Shown piece after piece: positions 9,981 to 22,926 of a stretch of DNA of 64,000 nucleotides. A program made the translations under genes and the position numbers. Under the pieces are notes generated by a model. The model was given only the letters and a program-made list of their open reading frames with translations, ran no database searches and was not told the DNA's origin. Location: NCBI GenBank assembly GCA_947561585.1, contig CANNZV010000520.1, positions 186,001 through 250,000 of the forward strand. Direction: 5' to 3'. Origin of the DNA: Caprella mutica (taxonomy: Eukaryota; Arthropoda; Malacostraca; Amphipoda; Caprellidae). How positions within the stretch are numbered: position 1 is the stretch's first letter; every line of letters begins with the position of its first letter.

Positions 9981-12822
9981 CAATGCATGTGAATGCAGGT
10001 AAAGCATGTGAATGCAGGTAATGCATGTGAATGCAGGTAATGCATGTGAATGCATGTGAACGCAGGTAATGCATGTGAATGCAGGTAATGAATGTGAAAG
10101 CAGGTAATGCATGTGAATGCAGGCAATGCAGGTAATGCATGTGAATGCATGTGAACGCAGGTAATGCATGTGAATGCAGGTAATGAATGTGAATGCAGGT
10201 AATGCATGTGAATGCAGGCAATGCATGTGAATGCAGGTAAAGCATGTGAATGCAGGTAATGCATGTGAATGCAGGTAAAGCATGTGAATGCAGGCAATGC
10301 ATGTGAATGCAGGTAAAGCATGTGAATGCAGGTAAAGAATGTGAATGCAGGTACTGCATGTGAATGCAGGTAAAGCATGTGAATGCAGGTAATGCATGTG
10401 AATGCAGGTAAAGCATGTGAACGCAGGTAATGCATGTGAACGCAGGTAATGCATGTGAATGCATGTGAACGCAGGTAATGCATGTGAATGCAGGTAATGA
10501 ATGTGAATGCAGGTAATGCATGTGAATGCAGGCAATGCATGTGAATGCATGTGAACGCAGGTAATGCATGTGAATGCAGGTAATGCATGTGAATGCAGGT
10601 AATGCATGTGAATGCAGGTAAAGCATGTGAACGCAGGTAATGCATGTGAACGCAGGTAATGCATGTGAATGCATGTGAACGCAGGTAATGCATGTGAATG
10701 CAGGTAATGAATGTGAATGCAGGTAATGCATGTGAACGCAGGTAATGCATGTGAACGCAGGTAATGCATGTGAATGCATGTGAACGCAGGTAATGCATGT
10801 GAATGCAGGTAATGAATGTGAATGCAGGTAATGCATGTGAATGCAGGCAATGCATGTGAATGCAGGCAATGCATGTGAATGCAGGTAAAGCATGTGAATG
10901 CAGGTACTGCATGTGAATGCAGGTAAAGCATGTGAATGCAGGTAATGCATGTGAATGCAGGTAATGCATGTGAATGCAGGTAAAGCATGTGAATCCAGGT
11001 AATGCATGTGAATGCAGGCAATGCATGTTAATGCAGGTAAAGCATGTGAATGCAGGTAATGCATGTGAATGCAGGTAATGCATGTGAATGCAGGCAATGC
11101 ATGTGAATGCAGGTAATGCATGTGAATGCAGGCAATGCATGTGAATGTAGGTAATGCATGTGAATGCAGGTAATGCATGTGAATGCAGGCAATGCATGTG
11201 AATGCAGGTAATGCATGTGAATGCAGGTAATGCATGTGAATGCAGGTTATGCATGTGAATGCAGGTAACGCATGTGAATGCAGGTAATGCATGTGAATGC
11301 AGATAATGCATGTGAATGCAGGCAATGCATGTGAATGCAGGTAAAGCATGTGAATGCAGGCAATGCATGTGAATGCAGGCAATGCATGTGAATGCAGGTA
11401 AAGCATGTGAATGCAAGCAAAGCATGTGAATGCAGGTAATGCATGTGAATGCAGGCAATGCATGTGAATGCAGGTAATGCATGTGAATGCAGGTAATGCA
11501 TGTGAATGCAGGTAATGCATGTGAATGCAGGCAATGCATGTGAATGCAGGTAATGCATGTGAATGCAGGTAATGCATGTGAATGCAGGTAATGTATGTGA
11601 ATGCAGGTAATGCATGTGAATGCAGGCAATGAATGTGAATGCAGGCAAAGCATGTGAATGCAGGTAAAGCATGTGAATGCAGGTAAAGCATGTGAATGCA
11701 GGCAATGCATGTGAATGCAGGTAATGCATGTGAATGGAGGTAATGCATGTGAAAGCAGGCAATGCATGTGAATGCAGGTAATGCATGTGAATGCAGGTAA
11801 TGCATGAGAATGCAGGTAATGCATGTGAATGCAGGTAATGCATGTGAATGCAGGTAATACATGTGAATGCAGGTAATGCATGTGAATGCAGGTAATGCAT
11901 GTGAATGCAGGTAATGCATGTGAATGCAGGCAATGCATGTGAATGCAGGTAATGCATGTGAATGCAGGTAATGCATGTGAATGCAGGTAATGCATGTGAA
12001 TGCAGGTAATGCATGTGAATGCAGGTAACGCATGTGAATGCAGGTAATGCATGTGAATGCAGATAATGCATGTGAATGCAGGCAATGCATGTGAATGCAG
12101 GTAAAGCATGTAAATGCAGGCAATGCATGTGAATGCAGGCAATGCATGTGAATGTAGGTAATGCATGTGAATGCAGGTAATGCATGTGAATGCAGGTAAT
12201 GCATGTGAATGCAGGTAATGCATGTGAATGCAGGTAATGCATGTGAATGCAGGCAATGCATGTGAATGCAGGTAATTCATGTGAATGCAGGCAATGCATG
12301 TGAATGCAGGCAATGCATGTGAATGCAGGTAAAGCATGTGAATGCAGGCAAAGCATGTGAATGCAGGTAATGCATGTTAATGCAGGTAATGCATGTGAAT
12401 GCAGGCAATGCATGTGAATGCAGGTAATGCATGTGAATGCAGGTAATGCATGTGAATGCAGGCAATGCATGAGAATGCAGGTAATGCATGTGAATGCATG
12501 TGAATGCAGGTAATGCATGTGAATGCAGGTAATGCATGTGAATGCAGGCAATGCATGTGAATGCAGGCAATGCATTTGAATGCAGGTAATGCATGTGAAT
12601 GCAGGTAATGCATGTGAATGCAGGCAATGCATGTGAATGCAGGTAATGCATGTGAATGCAGGCAATGCATGTGAATGCAGGTAATGCATGTGAATGCAGG
12701 CAATGTATGTGAATGCAGGTAAAGCATGTGAATGCAGGCAATGCATGTGAATGCAGGCAATGCATGTGAATGCAGGTAATGCATGTGAATGCAGGTAATG
12801 CATGTGAATGCAGGCAATGCAT
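9981..12822. repeat. Large 19-bp tandem array with splice-donor-like units
   Basis: About 150 copies of AATGCATGTGAATGCAGGT. Common variants are AAAGC, CAATGC and CGCAG. The proximal part, to about 10860, has a composite pattern with shortened units (GAATGCATGTGAACGCAG); the distal part is monomeric. The run GCAGGTAACG with its neighbours recurs at 11261 and 12021, exactly 760 bp (40 units) apart. The minus-strand unit has no stop in any frame and 19 is not a multiple of three, so all three minus frames stay open, up to 791 codons of HSHALPAFTC-type repeat. These are not genes. On the plus strand nearly every unit has CAGGTAA, a 5' splice-site-like word. Confidence 0.97.
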
Positions 12823-13437
12823 AGGGACATCTTTAGATTAGCTATTATTATACACTGGTAAACAAATGAAAAGATACGCATTAAATTGATGCTCAATACG
12901 AAAGCCACGAATAGATGCAATGAACATTAAAATTATTTTCAGGAAAATTTAAATTCCTTTTTTATTTATTCAATTGGAAGGGAAAGGCGAATACATGATT
13001 AGAAAACCATTTCCCTTTTTAATGTTTCATATTACAATATCTATTAATTCACAGCTAATATTGCTGCTTTCTACTAATTTTTTTTTATCCCCACATGATA
13101 ATAAAAATAATGCTATTTTATAACTAAATTACGAACAGTTCATTCGAATAAGACATGACGCAACAACTTATGTCCGATTCAATCTCCCTATTTTCAACAG
13201 AAGGTAAATTTATTACACAAAGTTACACTCACTATTGAATGTTAGTAAAGGAAATATCGCCCCAATACTAACATTAGAACACGCAAATTCACACTACTTC
13301 AAATTTAATGGTACAATTGGAGTCAATTTAGGGAATATATATTAACTATATTCATTAAATAGATTACTGCCACTAAACATAGAAATAAAATAAGTTTATA
13401 ACTTTCTGGACCTAAATGATAATAATAAAAATAACTA
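12823..13437. other. AT-rich spacer, no gene seen
   Basis: Unique AT-rich sequence with no recognised feature. Confidence 0.5.
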
Positions 13438-14001
13438 GATTGTGTGCACTCGGTAGAACGCAAACCTTCGCCGCCGCTTATCCGTTGACTGGTGACTGGA
13501 TAGTGACCAATCGTCCCCCCAAGTTTCTTGCAATATATGGTTCAATAGTTTTTGAGTTATTGAGTTATAAATGACCTTGACCTTTGGCCGGATAGCTCCC
13601 AAAATTCTACCAGATGGTTCGTGGACATTGTCCAATCGTCCCATCAAATTTCAGACAATTTGGTTGAATACTTTTTGAGTTATTGAGTTATAAATGGCCT
13701 TGACCTTGATCTTCGACCTTTGACCCGAGTGCTCCCAAAATCTAACAAAATAGTTCCTGTATATTGACCAATCATCTCACAAAGTTTCATGCAATATGGT
13801 TCAATTCTTTTGAGTTATAAATGACCATAACCTTGAATTTTGACCGGGTCACTCCCAAAATTCTACCAGCAGGTCACTGGACATGGACCAATCGTTTCAT
13901 CGAATTTCAGGCAATTTGGATGACTACTTTTTTTTGATCAACAAGATAATAAATAAATAAATGCCGTCAATAACATAACCTTCCTACATTCTGCGAAGGT
14001 A
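13438..14001. mobile_element. Dispersed repeat with CCTTGACCTTTGACC blocks, copy 2
   Basis: Begins GATTGTGTGCACTCGGTAGA, then ACGCAAACCTTCGCCGCCGC; ends CTACATTCTGCGAAGG then TAAT. It has the same internal block order as copy 1. The half-site runs are at 13572-13589 (TGACCTTGACCTTTGGCC) and about 13697-13725. It is near full length and lacks a meaningful reading frame. Confidence 0.8.
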
Positions 14002-15013
14002 ATTTCTATATCTTCGATTTGCACTGATGGAAATTTCTAATATTTTTATTAAGCTTCAAACGTGTCCCTCAATGTTTAAATTCCAATGAAAAAACAACAC
14101 TTTATTTTTGTTTTGTCCAAACAGAAGATCTTTGTTTTGATGTTTGTTGTTGTGGTTTGATATTGTTTCTGTTTTTGCTTCTATTCCTTCAAATGAGATC
14201 GGAATAAATTTCACTCAATTTTTTGGTTCAAACCAAATGCATTTACCTGTAATTTACCTTGCAATCAAAAGTAATTCACTTTCCCCTGAAATTGAGAGAT
14301 TGAGGAATAAATTAGAAAAAATTAGATGGCATTTAATAGATTAATAAATGTAAACTCTATGAATTTATTATGCAACTTTACCATTTTGGTCATCTATTTT
14401 CGAAAGGCTTCCTGTCCCTAAAAGTTTGGTAAATAACTTAAATGTTTGCAATGTTTTTCTGGACATTGTGGAATGCAATAAACACTGTCGACAACATTTC
14501 GGGTCATCTTCGGAAATTGGCGCTCAAAACGAATTTCGTCCCCACATTCGCAGTCCAAATCTTTGCCTGGTTCCTTCACCGCCAAAAGACACGACTTTTA
14601 GTGGCGATTTTTCAGTTCTCCATCGGAAATTAGCCACCATCTGTGGGTAAGAAACTCATTTGCTGCAGCAAGAGTTGTTTGGTGGTGAATAACATTCACA
14701 TTGTCAGTCCGTGTGAATGCTTTAAACCGAGAAAAAGTTATACAGTGACTTGCTATCATTTATTACGCACATCTCTTGAAATAATTTGATATTAATTCCA
14801 TTGAAGCTTTTATGAGCTATTTTTTTACTAACTAGCGTAAAAGTTTTCAACCGGAGGGAGAAATATTTTTATAAATTAATCTCTGTGGTGGCATTTTCAA
14901 TGCATTTTCCCTTTTTCTAGTTTCTAATAATAATTAATTATAAGTTAAAATAACAAGCTGACAAATGTAGAGTGTTGAAGTTAGTGAAATATTCTTTGGA
15001 AACTCCATAGAGT
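14002..15013. other. Spacer, small unassigned frames only
   Basis: Contains overlapping plus-strand frames at 14144-14344 (66 codons) and 14426-14650 (74 codons). Neither shows a recognisable domain. No splice structure or homology can be argued from sequence alone. Confidence 0.45.
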
Positions 15014-18000
15014 TAATAGCATTATCTTCTTAATTGCATTATCTTCTTAATTGCATTATCTTCTTAATTGCATTATCTTCTTAATTGCATTATCTTCTTA
15101 ATTGCATTATCTTCTTAATTGCATTATCTTCTTAATTGCATTATCTTAATTGCATTATCTTCTTAATAGCATTATCTTCTTAATTGCATTATCTTCTTAA
15201 TTGCATTATCTTCTTAATAGCATTATCTTCTTAATTGAATTATCTTCTTAATTGCATTATCTTCTTAATTGCATTATCTTCTTAATTGCATTATCTACTT
15301 AATTGCATTATCTACTTAATTGCATTATCTTCTTAATTGCATTATCTTCTTAATAGCATTTTCTTCTTAATTGCATTATCTTCTTATTTGCATTATTTTC
15401 TTAATTGCATTATCTTCTTAATTGCATTATCTTCTTAATTGCATTACCTTCTTAATTGCATTATCTTCTTAATTGCATTATCTTCTTAATTGCATTATCT
15501 TCTTAATTGCATTATCTTCTTAATAGCATTATCTTCTTATTTGCATTATCTTCTTATTTGCATTATCTTCTTAATTGCATTATCTTCTTAATTGCATTAT
15601 CTTCTTATTTGCATTATCTTCTTAATTGCATTATCTTCTTATTTGCATTATCTTCTTGATTGCATTATCTACTTAATTGCATTATCTTCTTAATTGCATT
15701 ATCTTAATTGCATTATCTTCTTAATTAAATTATCTACTTAATTGCATTATCTACATAATTGCATTATCTTCTTAATTGCATTATCTTCCTAATAGCATTA
15801 TCTTCTTAATTGCATTATCTTCTTAATTGCATTATCTTCTTAATTGCATTATCTTCTTAATTGCATTATCTTAATTGCATTATCTTCTTAATAGCATTAT
15901 CTTCTTAATTGCATTATCTTCTTAATTGCATTATCTTCTTAATAGCATTATCTTCTTAATTGAATTATCTTCTTAATTGCATTATCTTCTTAATTGCATT
16001 ATCTTCTTAATTGCATTATCTACTTAATTGCATTATCTACTTAATTGCATTATCTTCTTAATTGCATTATCTTCTTAATAGCATTTTCTTCTTAATTGCA
16101 TTATCTTCTTATTTGCATTATTTTCTTAATTGCATTATCTTCTTAATTGCATTATCTTCTTAATTGCATTACCTTCTTAATTGCATTATCTTCTTAATTG
16201 CATTATCTTCTTAATTGCATTATCTTCTTAATTGCATTATCTTCTTAATAGCATTATCTTCTTATTTGCATTATCTTCTTATTTGCATTATCTTCTTAAT
16301 TGCATTATCTTCTTAATTGCATTATCTTCTTATTTGCATTATCTTCTTAATTGCATTATCTTCTTATTTGCATTATCTTCTTGATTGCATTATCTACTTA
16401 ATTGCATTATCTTCTTAATTGCATTATCTTAATTGCATTATCTTCTTAATTAAATTATCTACTTAATTGCATTATCTACATAATTGCATTATCTTCTTAA
16501 TTGCATTATCTTCCTAATAGCATTATCTTCTTAATTGCATTATCTTCTTAATTGCATTATTTTCTTATTTGCATTATCTTCTTAATTGAATTATCTTCTT
16601 ATATGCATTATCTTCTTAATTGCATTATCTACTTAATTGCATTATCTTCTTAATTGCATTATCTTCTTAATTGCATTATCTTCTTAATTGCATTATCTAC
16701 TTAATTGCATTATCTTCTTAATTGCATTATCTTCTTAATTGCATTATCTTAATTGCATTATCTTCTTAATTGCATTATCTACTTAATTGCATTATCTACT
16801 TAATTGCATTATCTTCTTATTTGCATTATCTACTTATTTGCATTATCTTTTTAATTGCATTATCTTCTTAATTGCATTATCTTCTTAATTGCAATATCTA
16901 CTTAATTGCATTATATCTTCTTAATTGCATTATCTTCTTAATAGCATTATCTTCTTAATAGGATTATCTTTCTAATTGCATTATCTTCTTAATTGCATAA
17001 TCTTCTTAATTGCATTATCTTCTTAATTGCATTATCTTCTTAATAGCATTATCTTCTTAATAGCATTATCTTCTTAATAGCATTATCTACTTAATAGCAT
17101 CATCTTCTTAATTGCATTATCTTCTTAATTGCATTATCTTCTTAATAGCATTATATACTTAATTGCATTATCTTCTTAATTGCATTATCTTCTTAATTGC
17201 ATTATCTTCTTAATAGCATTATCTTCTTATTTGCATTATTTACTTAATTGCATTATCTTCTTAATTGCTTTATCTTCTTAATAGCATTATCTTCTTAATA
17301 GCATTATCTTCTTAATTGCTTTATCTTCTTAATTGCATTATCTTCTTAATACCATTATCTTCCTTATTGCGTTATCTTCTTAATTGCATTATCTACTTAA
17401 TTGCATTATCTACATAATTGCATTATCTTCTTAATTGCATTATCTTCTTAATAGCATTATCTTCTTAATTGCATTATCTTCTTAATTGCATTATCTTAAT
17501 TGCATTATCTTCTTAATTGCATTATATACTTAATTGCATTATCTACTTAATTGCATTATCTTCTTAATTGCATTATCTTCTTAATTGCATTATCTTCTTA
17601 ATTGCATTATCTTCTTAATACCATTATCTTCCTTATTGCGTTATCTTCTTAATTGCATTATCTACTTAATTGCATTATCTACTTAATTGCATTATCTTCT
17701 TAATTGCATTATCTTCTTAATAGCATTATCTTCTTAATTGCATTATCTTCTTAATTGCATTATCTTAATTGCATTATCTTCTTAATTGCATTATATACTT
17801 AATTGCATTATCTTCTTAATTGCATTATCTTCTTAATAGCATTATCTTCTTAATTGCATTATCTTCTTAATTGCATTATCTTAATTGCATTATCTTCTTA
17901 ATTGCATTATATACTTAATTGCATTATCTACTTAATTGCATTATCTTCTTAATTGCATTATCTTCTTAATTGCATTATCTTCTTAATTGCATTATCTTCT

Positions 18001-18929
18001 TAATACCATTATCTTCCTTATTGCGTTATCTTCTTAATTGCATTATCTACTTAATTGCATTATCTACTTAATTGCATTATCTTCTTAATTGCATTATCTT
18101 CTTTATAGCATTATCTTCTTAATTGCATTATCTTCTTAATTGCATTATCTTAATTGCATTATCTTCTTAATTGCATTATATACTTAATTGCATTATCTAC
18201 TTAATTGCATTATCTTCTTAATTGCATTATCTTCTTAATTGCATTATCTTCTTAATTGCATTATCTTAATTGCATTATCTTCTTAATTGCATTATCTACT
18301 CAATTGCATTATCTACCTAATTGCATTATCTTCTTAATTGCATTATCTACTCAATTGCATTATCTACCTAATTGCATTATCTTCTTAATTGCATTATCTT
18401 CTTAATTGCATTATCTTCTTAATTGCATTATCTTCTTAATAGCATTATCTTCTTAATTGCATTATCTTCTTAATTGCATTATCTTCTTAATTGCATTATC
18501 TTCTTAATTGCATTATCTTCTTAATTGCATTATCTTCTTAATTGCATTATCTTCTTAATTGCATTATCTTCTTAATTGCATTATCTTCTTAATTGCATTA
18601 TCTTTTTAATTGCATTATCTTCTTAATTGCATTATCTTCTTAATTGCATTATCTTTTTAATTGCATTATCTTCCTAATTGCATTATCTTCTTAATTGCAT
18701 TATCTTTTTAATTGCATTATCTTCTTAATTGCATTATCTTTTTAATTGCATTATCTTCTTAATTGCATTATCTTCTTAATTGCATTATCTTTTTAATTGC
18801 ATTATCTTCTTAATTGCATTATCTTTTTAATTGCATTATCTTCTTAATTGCATTATCTTTTTAATTGCATTATCTTCTTAATTGCATTATCTTCTTAATT
18901 GCATTATCTTTTTAATTGCATTATCTACT
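15014..18929. repeat. Very large 17-bp tandem array with higher-order repeats
   Basis: About 230 copies of TTGCATTATCTTCTTAA, the longest array in the window. Variants include ATAGCATT, TATCTACTT, TTATTTGC, TCTTTTTAA and shortened units lacking CTTCTT. The variant order around 15115-15840 is repeated at 15840-16560 with a constant 725-bp shift: the TTATCTTAAT marker is at 15141 and 15866, TCTTCTTGAT at 15651 and 16376, TTATCTTCCT at 15781 and 16506. A second marker, TCCTTATTGCG, recurs at 17361, 17630 and 18015. The last 330 bp has frequent TCTTTTT variants interleaved with ordinary units. The plus strand is very G-poor. Confidence 0.97.
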
Positions 18930-19123
18930 TTGTTTTTATTTAAAGTGAACTCACGAATGAGAAAATTAAATTGTGCTAAAATTGTAGTGTATTAACATTA
19001 AATGCTATAGTAAATCAATGAATGTTACAAATGAATGTAAATGATTTAACACAACATTTGTGATATTAATTATTAATGTTTTAGTTAGTGGTGTAGAAAT
19101 GTTACACATTGAATCGTGACTAC
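18930..19123. other. Spacer between arrays
   Basis: AT-rich unique sequence, no feature recognised. Confidence 0.5.
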
Positions 19124-19262
19124 AATGTGACTACATTCACATAGCAGTATATAATGTGACTACATTCACATAGCAGTATATAATGTGACTACATTCACAT
19201 AGCAGTATATAATGTGACTACATTCACATAGCAGTATATAATGTGACTACATTCACATATAA
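19124..19262. repeat. 29-bp tandem array, short
   Basis: About 4.7 nearly identical copies of a 29-bp unit with core TGACTACATTCACATAGCAG. Confidence 0.95.
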
Positions 19263-19346
19263 TAACATTTCTTCATCTTTATAGTATATTAAATAAAGAG
19301 ACTATATATCGATATAAAAAATTGTAAAAGTGTTCCAAAATTAGAT

Positions 19347-20871
19347 AACACCAGTAGCCTTCACACCAGTAGCCTTCACACCAGTAGCCTTCACACCAGC
19401 AGCCTTCACACCAGTAGCCTTCACACCAGTAGCCTTCACACCAGTAGCCTTCACACCAGTAGCCTTCACACCAGTAGCCTTCACACCAGTAGCCTTCACA
19501 CCCGTAGCCTTCACACCAGTAGCCTTCACACCAGTAGCCTTCACACCAGTAGCCTTCACACCAGTAGCCTTCACACCAGTAGCCTTCACACCAGTAGCCT
19601 TCACACCAGTAGCCTTCACACCAGTAGCCTTCACACCAGTAGCCTTCACACCAGTAGCCTTCACACCAGTAGCCTTCACACCAGTAGCCTTCACACCAGT
19701 AGCCTTCACACCAGTAGCCTTCACACCAGTAGCCTTCACACCAGTAGCCTTCACACCAGTAGCCTTCACACCAGTAGCCTGCACACCAGTAGCCTTCACA
19801 CCAGTAGCCTTCACACCAGTAGCCTTCACACCAGTAGCCTTCACACCAGTAGCCTTCACACCAGTAGCCTTCACACCAGTAGCCTTCACACCAGTAGCCT
19901 TCACACCAGTAGCCTTCACACCAGTAGCCTTCACACCAGTAGCCTTCACACCAGTAGCCTTCACACCAGTAGCCTTCACACAAGTAGCCTTCACACCAGT
20001 AGCCTTCACACCAGTAGCCTTCACACCAGTAGCCTTCACACCAGTAGCCTTCACACCAGTAGCCTTCACACCAAAAGCCTTCACACCAGTAGCCTTCACA
20101 CCAGTAGCCTTCACACCAGTAGCCGTCACACCAGTAGCCTTCACACCAGTAGCCTTCACACCAGTAGCCTTCACACCAGTAGCCTTCACACCAGTAGCCT
20201 TCACACCAGTAGCCGTCACACCAGTAGCCTTCACACCAGTAGCCTTCACACCAGTAGCCTTCACACCAGTAGCCTGCACACCAGTAGCCTTCACACCAGT
20301 AGCCTTCACACCAGTAGCCTTCACACCAGTAGCCTTCACACCATTAGCCTTCACACCAGTAGTCTCCACACCAGTAGCCTTCACAACAGTAGCCTTCACA
20401 CCAGTAGCCTTCACACCAGTAGCCTTCACATCAGTAACCTTCACACCAGTAGCCTTCACATCAGTAACCTTCACACCAGTAGCCTTCACACCAGTAGCCT
20501 TCACACCAGTAGCCTTCACACCAGTAGCCTTCACACCAGTAGCCTTCACACAAGTAGCCTTCACACCAGTAGTCTCCACACCAGTAGCCTCCACACCAGT
20601 AGCCTTCACACCAGTAGCCTTCACACCAGTAGCCTTCACACCAGTAGCCTTCACACCAGTAGCCTTCACACAAGTAGCCTTCACACCAGTAGCCTTCACA
20701 CCAGTAGCCTTCACACCAGTAGCCTCCACACCAGTAGCCTTCACACCAGTAGCCTTCACACCAGTAGCCTTCACACCAGTAGCCTTCACACCAGTAGCCT
20801 TCACACAAGTAGCCTTCACACCAGTAGCCTTCACACAAGTAGCCTTCACACCAGTAGCCTTCACACCAGTA
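19347..20871. repeat. 15-bp tandem array
   Basis: About 101 copies of ACCAGTAGCCTTCAC. The central block is almost invariant; variant copies (TCAGTAACC, AGTCTCC, ACAAGTAGCC) cluster towards 20340-20850. The unit is five codons long. The minus strand is open for 507 codons as a VKATG repeat and in another frame as CEGYW; two plus frames are open as well. Opening in several frames with constant units indicates an array artefact, not a protein. Confidence 0.97.
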
Positions 20872-21195
20872 AGGTGTAGTGGGGCAATTGATATTAGTTT
20901 AATTTAAAGAGATGCTTCGCCCCACAATATCCAATAGGGGAATAGGGGGGGAGGGGGAGTTAGAACCCCTCCTCATCCCCCCCCCCCCTACCCGCAAACT
21001 GTGACAAAATACTCCGGCAGCGATAAAGTTAATTACAAACAGACAACGTTCCTTAGTGTGCTCTAATGCAGGCATTAGTAAATATTTAGTATGAATAGTT
21101 ATTAACCCTAAATGGCATAACAAACCATTAAAATAACAGCTTCAATTCACAATGTGCATTTGAAGCGACCATCACCATTAACAGTTCTGAAGCTC
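20872..21195. other. Spacer with G and C homopolymer tracts
   Basis: Contains GGGGGGG-A-GGGGG near 20945-20958 and a C11 run near 20979-20990, which could pair as a G/C hairpin or form a G-quadruplex. No gene. Confidence 0.6.
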
Positions 21196-22926
21196 AACTA
21201 GACTATAGAGATGATAACCACTACTAGACTGTAGTGGTGATAACCACTACTAGACTATAGTGGTGATAACCACTACTAGACTATAGTGATGATAACCACT
21301 ACTAGACTATAGTGATGATAACCACTACTAGACTGTAGTGATGATAACCACTACTAGACTGTAGTGATGATAACCACTACTAGACTGTAGTGATGATAAC
21401 CCCTACTAGACTGTTGTGATGATAACCACTACTAGACTATAGTGATGATAACCACTACTAGACTATAGTGATGATAACCACTACTAGACTATAGTGATGA
21501 TAACCACTACTAGACTATAGTGATGATAACCACTACCAGATTATAGTGATGATAACCACTACTAGACTGTAGTGATGATAACCACTACTAGACTGTAGTG
21601 ATGATAACCACTACTAGACTGTAGTGATGATAACCACTACTAGACTGTAGTGATGATAACCACTACTAGACTATAGTGATGATAACCACTACTAGACTAT
21701 AGTGATGATAACCACTACTAGACTATAGTGATGATAACCACTACCAGACTATAGTGATGATAACCACTACTGGACTGTAGTGATGATAACCACTACTAGA
21801 CTATAGTGATGATAACCACTACTAGACTGTAGTGATGATAACCCCTACTGGACTGTAGTGATGATAACCACTACTAGACTATAGTGATGATAACCACTAC
21901 TAGACTATAGTGATGATAACCACTACTAGACTATAGTGATGATAACCACTACTAGACTGTAGTGATGATAACCACTACTAGACTGTAGTGATGATAACCA
22001 CTACTAGACTATAGTGATGATAACCACTACTAGACTATAGTGATGATAACTACTACTTGACTATAGTGATGATAACCACTACTAGACTATAGTGATGATA
22101 ACTACTACTTGACTATAGTGATGATAACCCCTACTGGACTGTAGTGATGATAACCACTACTAGACTATAGTGATGATAACCACTACTAGACTATAGTGAT
22201 GATAACCACTACTAGACTATAGTGATGATAACTACTACTTGACTATAGTGATGATAACCACTACTAGACTATAGTGATGATAACCACTACTAGACTATAG
22301 TGATGATAACTACTACTTGACTATAGTGATGGTAACCCCTACTGGACTGTAGTGATGATAACCACTACTAGACTATAGTGATGATAACCACTACTAGACT
22401 ATAGTGATGATAACCACTACTAGACTATAGTGATGATAACCACTACTAGACTGTAGTGATGATAACCACTACTAGACTGTAGTGATGATAACCACTACTA
22501 GACTATAGTGATGATAACCACTACTAGACTATAGTGATGATAACTACTACTTGACTATAGTGATGATAACCACTACTAGACTATAGTGATGATAACCACT
22601 ACTAGACTATAGTGATGATAACTACTACTTGACTATAGTGATGATAACCACTACTAGACTATAGTGATGATAACCACTACTAGACTATAGTGATGATAAC
22701 TACTACTTGACTATAGTGATGATAACCACTACTAGACTATAGTGATGATAACCACTACTAGACTGTAGTGATGATAACCCCTACTGGACTGTAGTGATGA
22801 TAACCACTACTAGACTATAGTGATGATAACCACTACTAGACTATAGTGATGATAACCACTACTAGACTATAGTGATGATAACCACTACTAGACTATAGTG
22901 ATGATAACCACCACCAGACTATAGTG
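21196..22926. repeat. 26-bp tandem array of hairpin-forming units
   Basis: About 66 copies of a 26-bp unit with core GTGATGATAACCACTACTAG followed by ACTATA or ACTGTA. The GACTGTAG form gives CACTAC-TAGACT-GTAGTG, a perfect 6-bp stem in each unit; the GACTATAG form has one mismatch. Variants TACTACTTG and CCCCTACTGG recur at ordered intervals, showing block duplications. Confidence 0.97.

Noticed and set aside
9962..12337. 791-codon minus-strand frame of HSHALPAFTC repeats, and its companions in the other two minus frames
   Set aside because: It is the 19-bp array read through; all three minus frames are open because the unit has no minus-strand stop. No unique domain or gene structure.
14426..14650. 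74-codon frame and overlapping frame as a conserved small protein
   Set aside because: Overlapping frames of similar length with no recognisable motif.
19341..20864. 507-codon VKATG repeat frame, superficially like a silk or cuticle protein
   Set aside because: A pure 15-bp array with no signal peptide or non-repeat domain, and other frames are open too.
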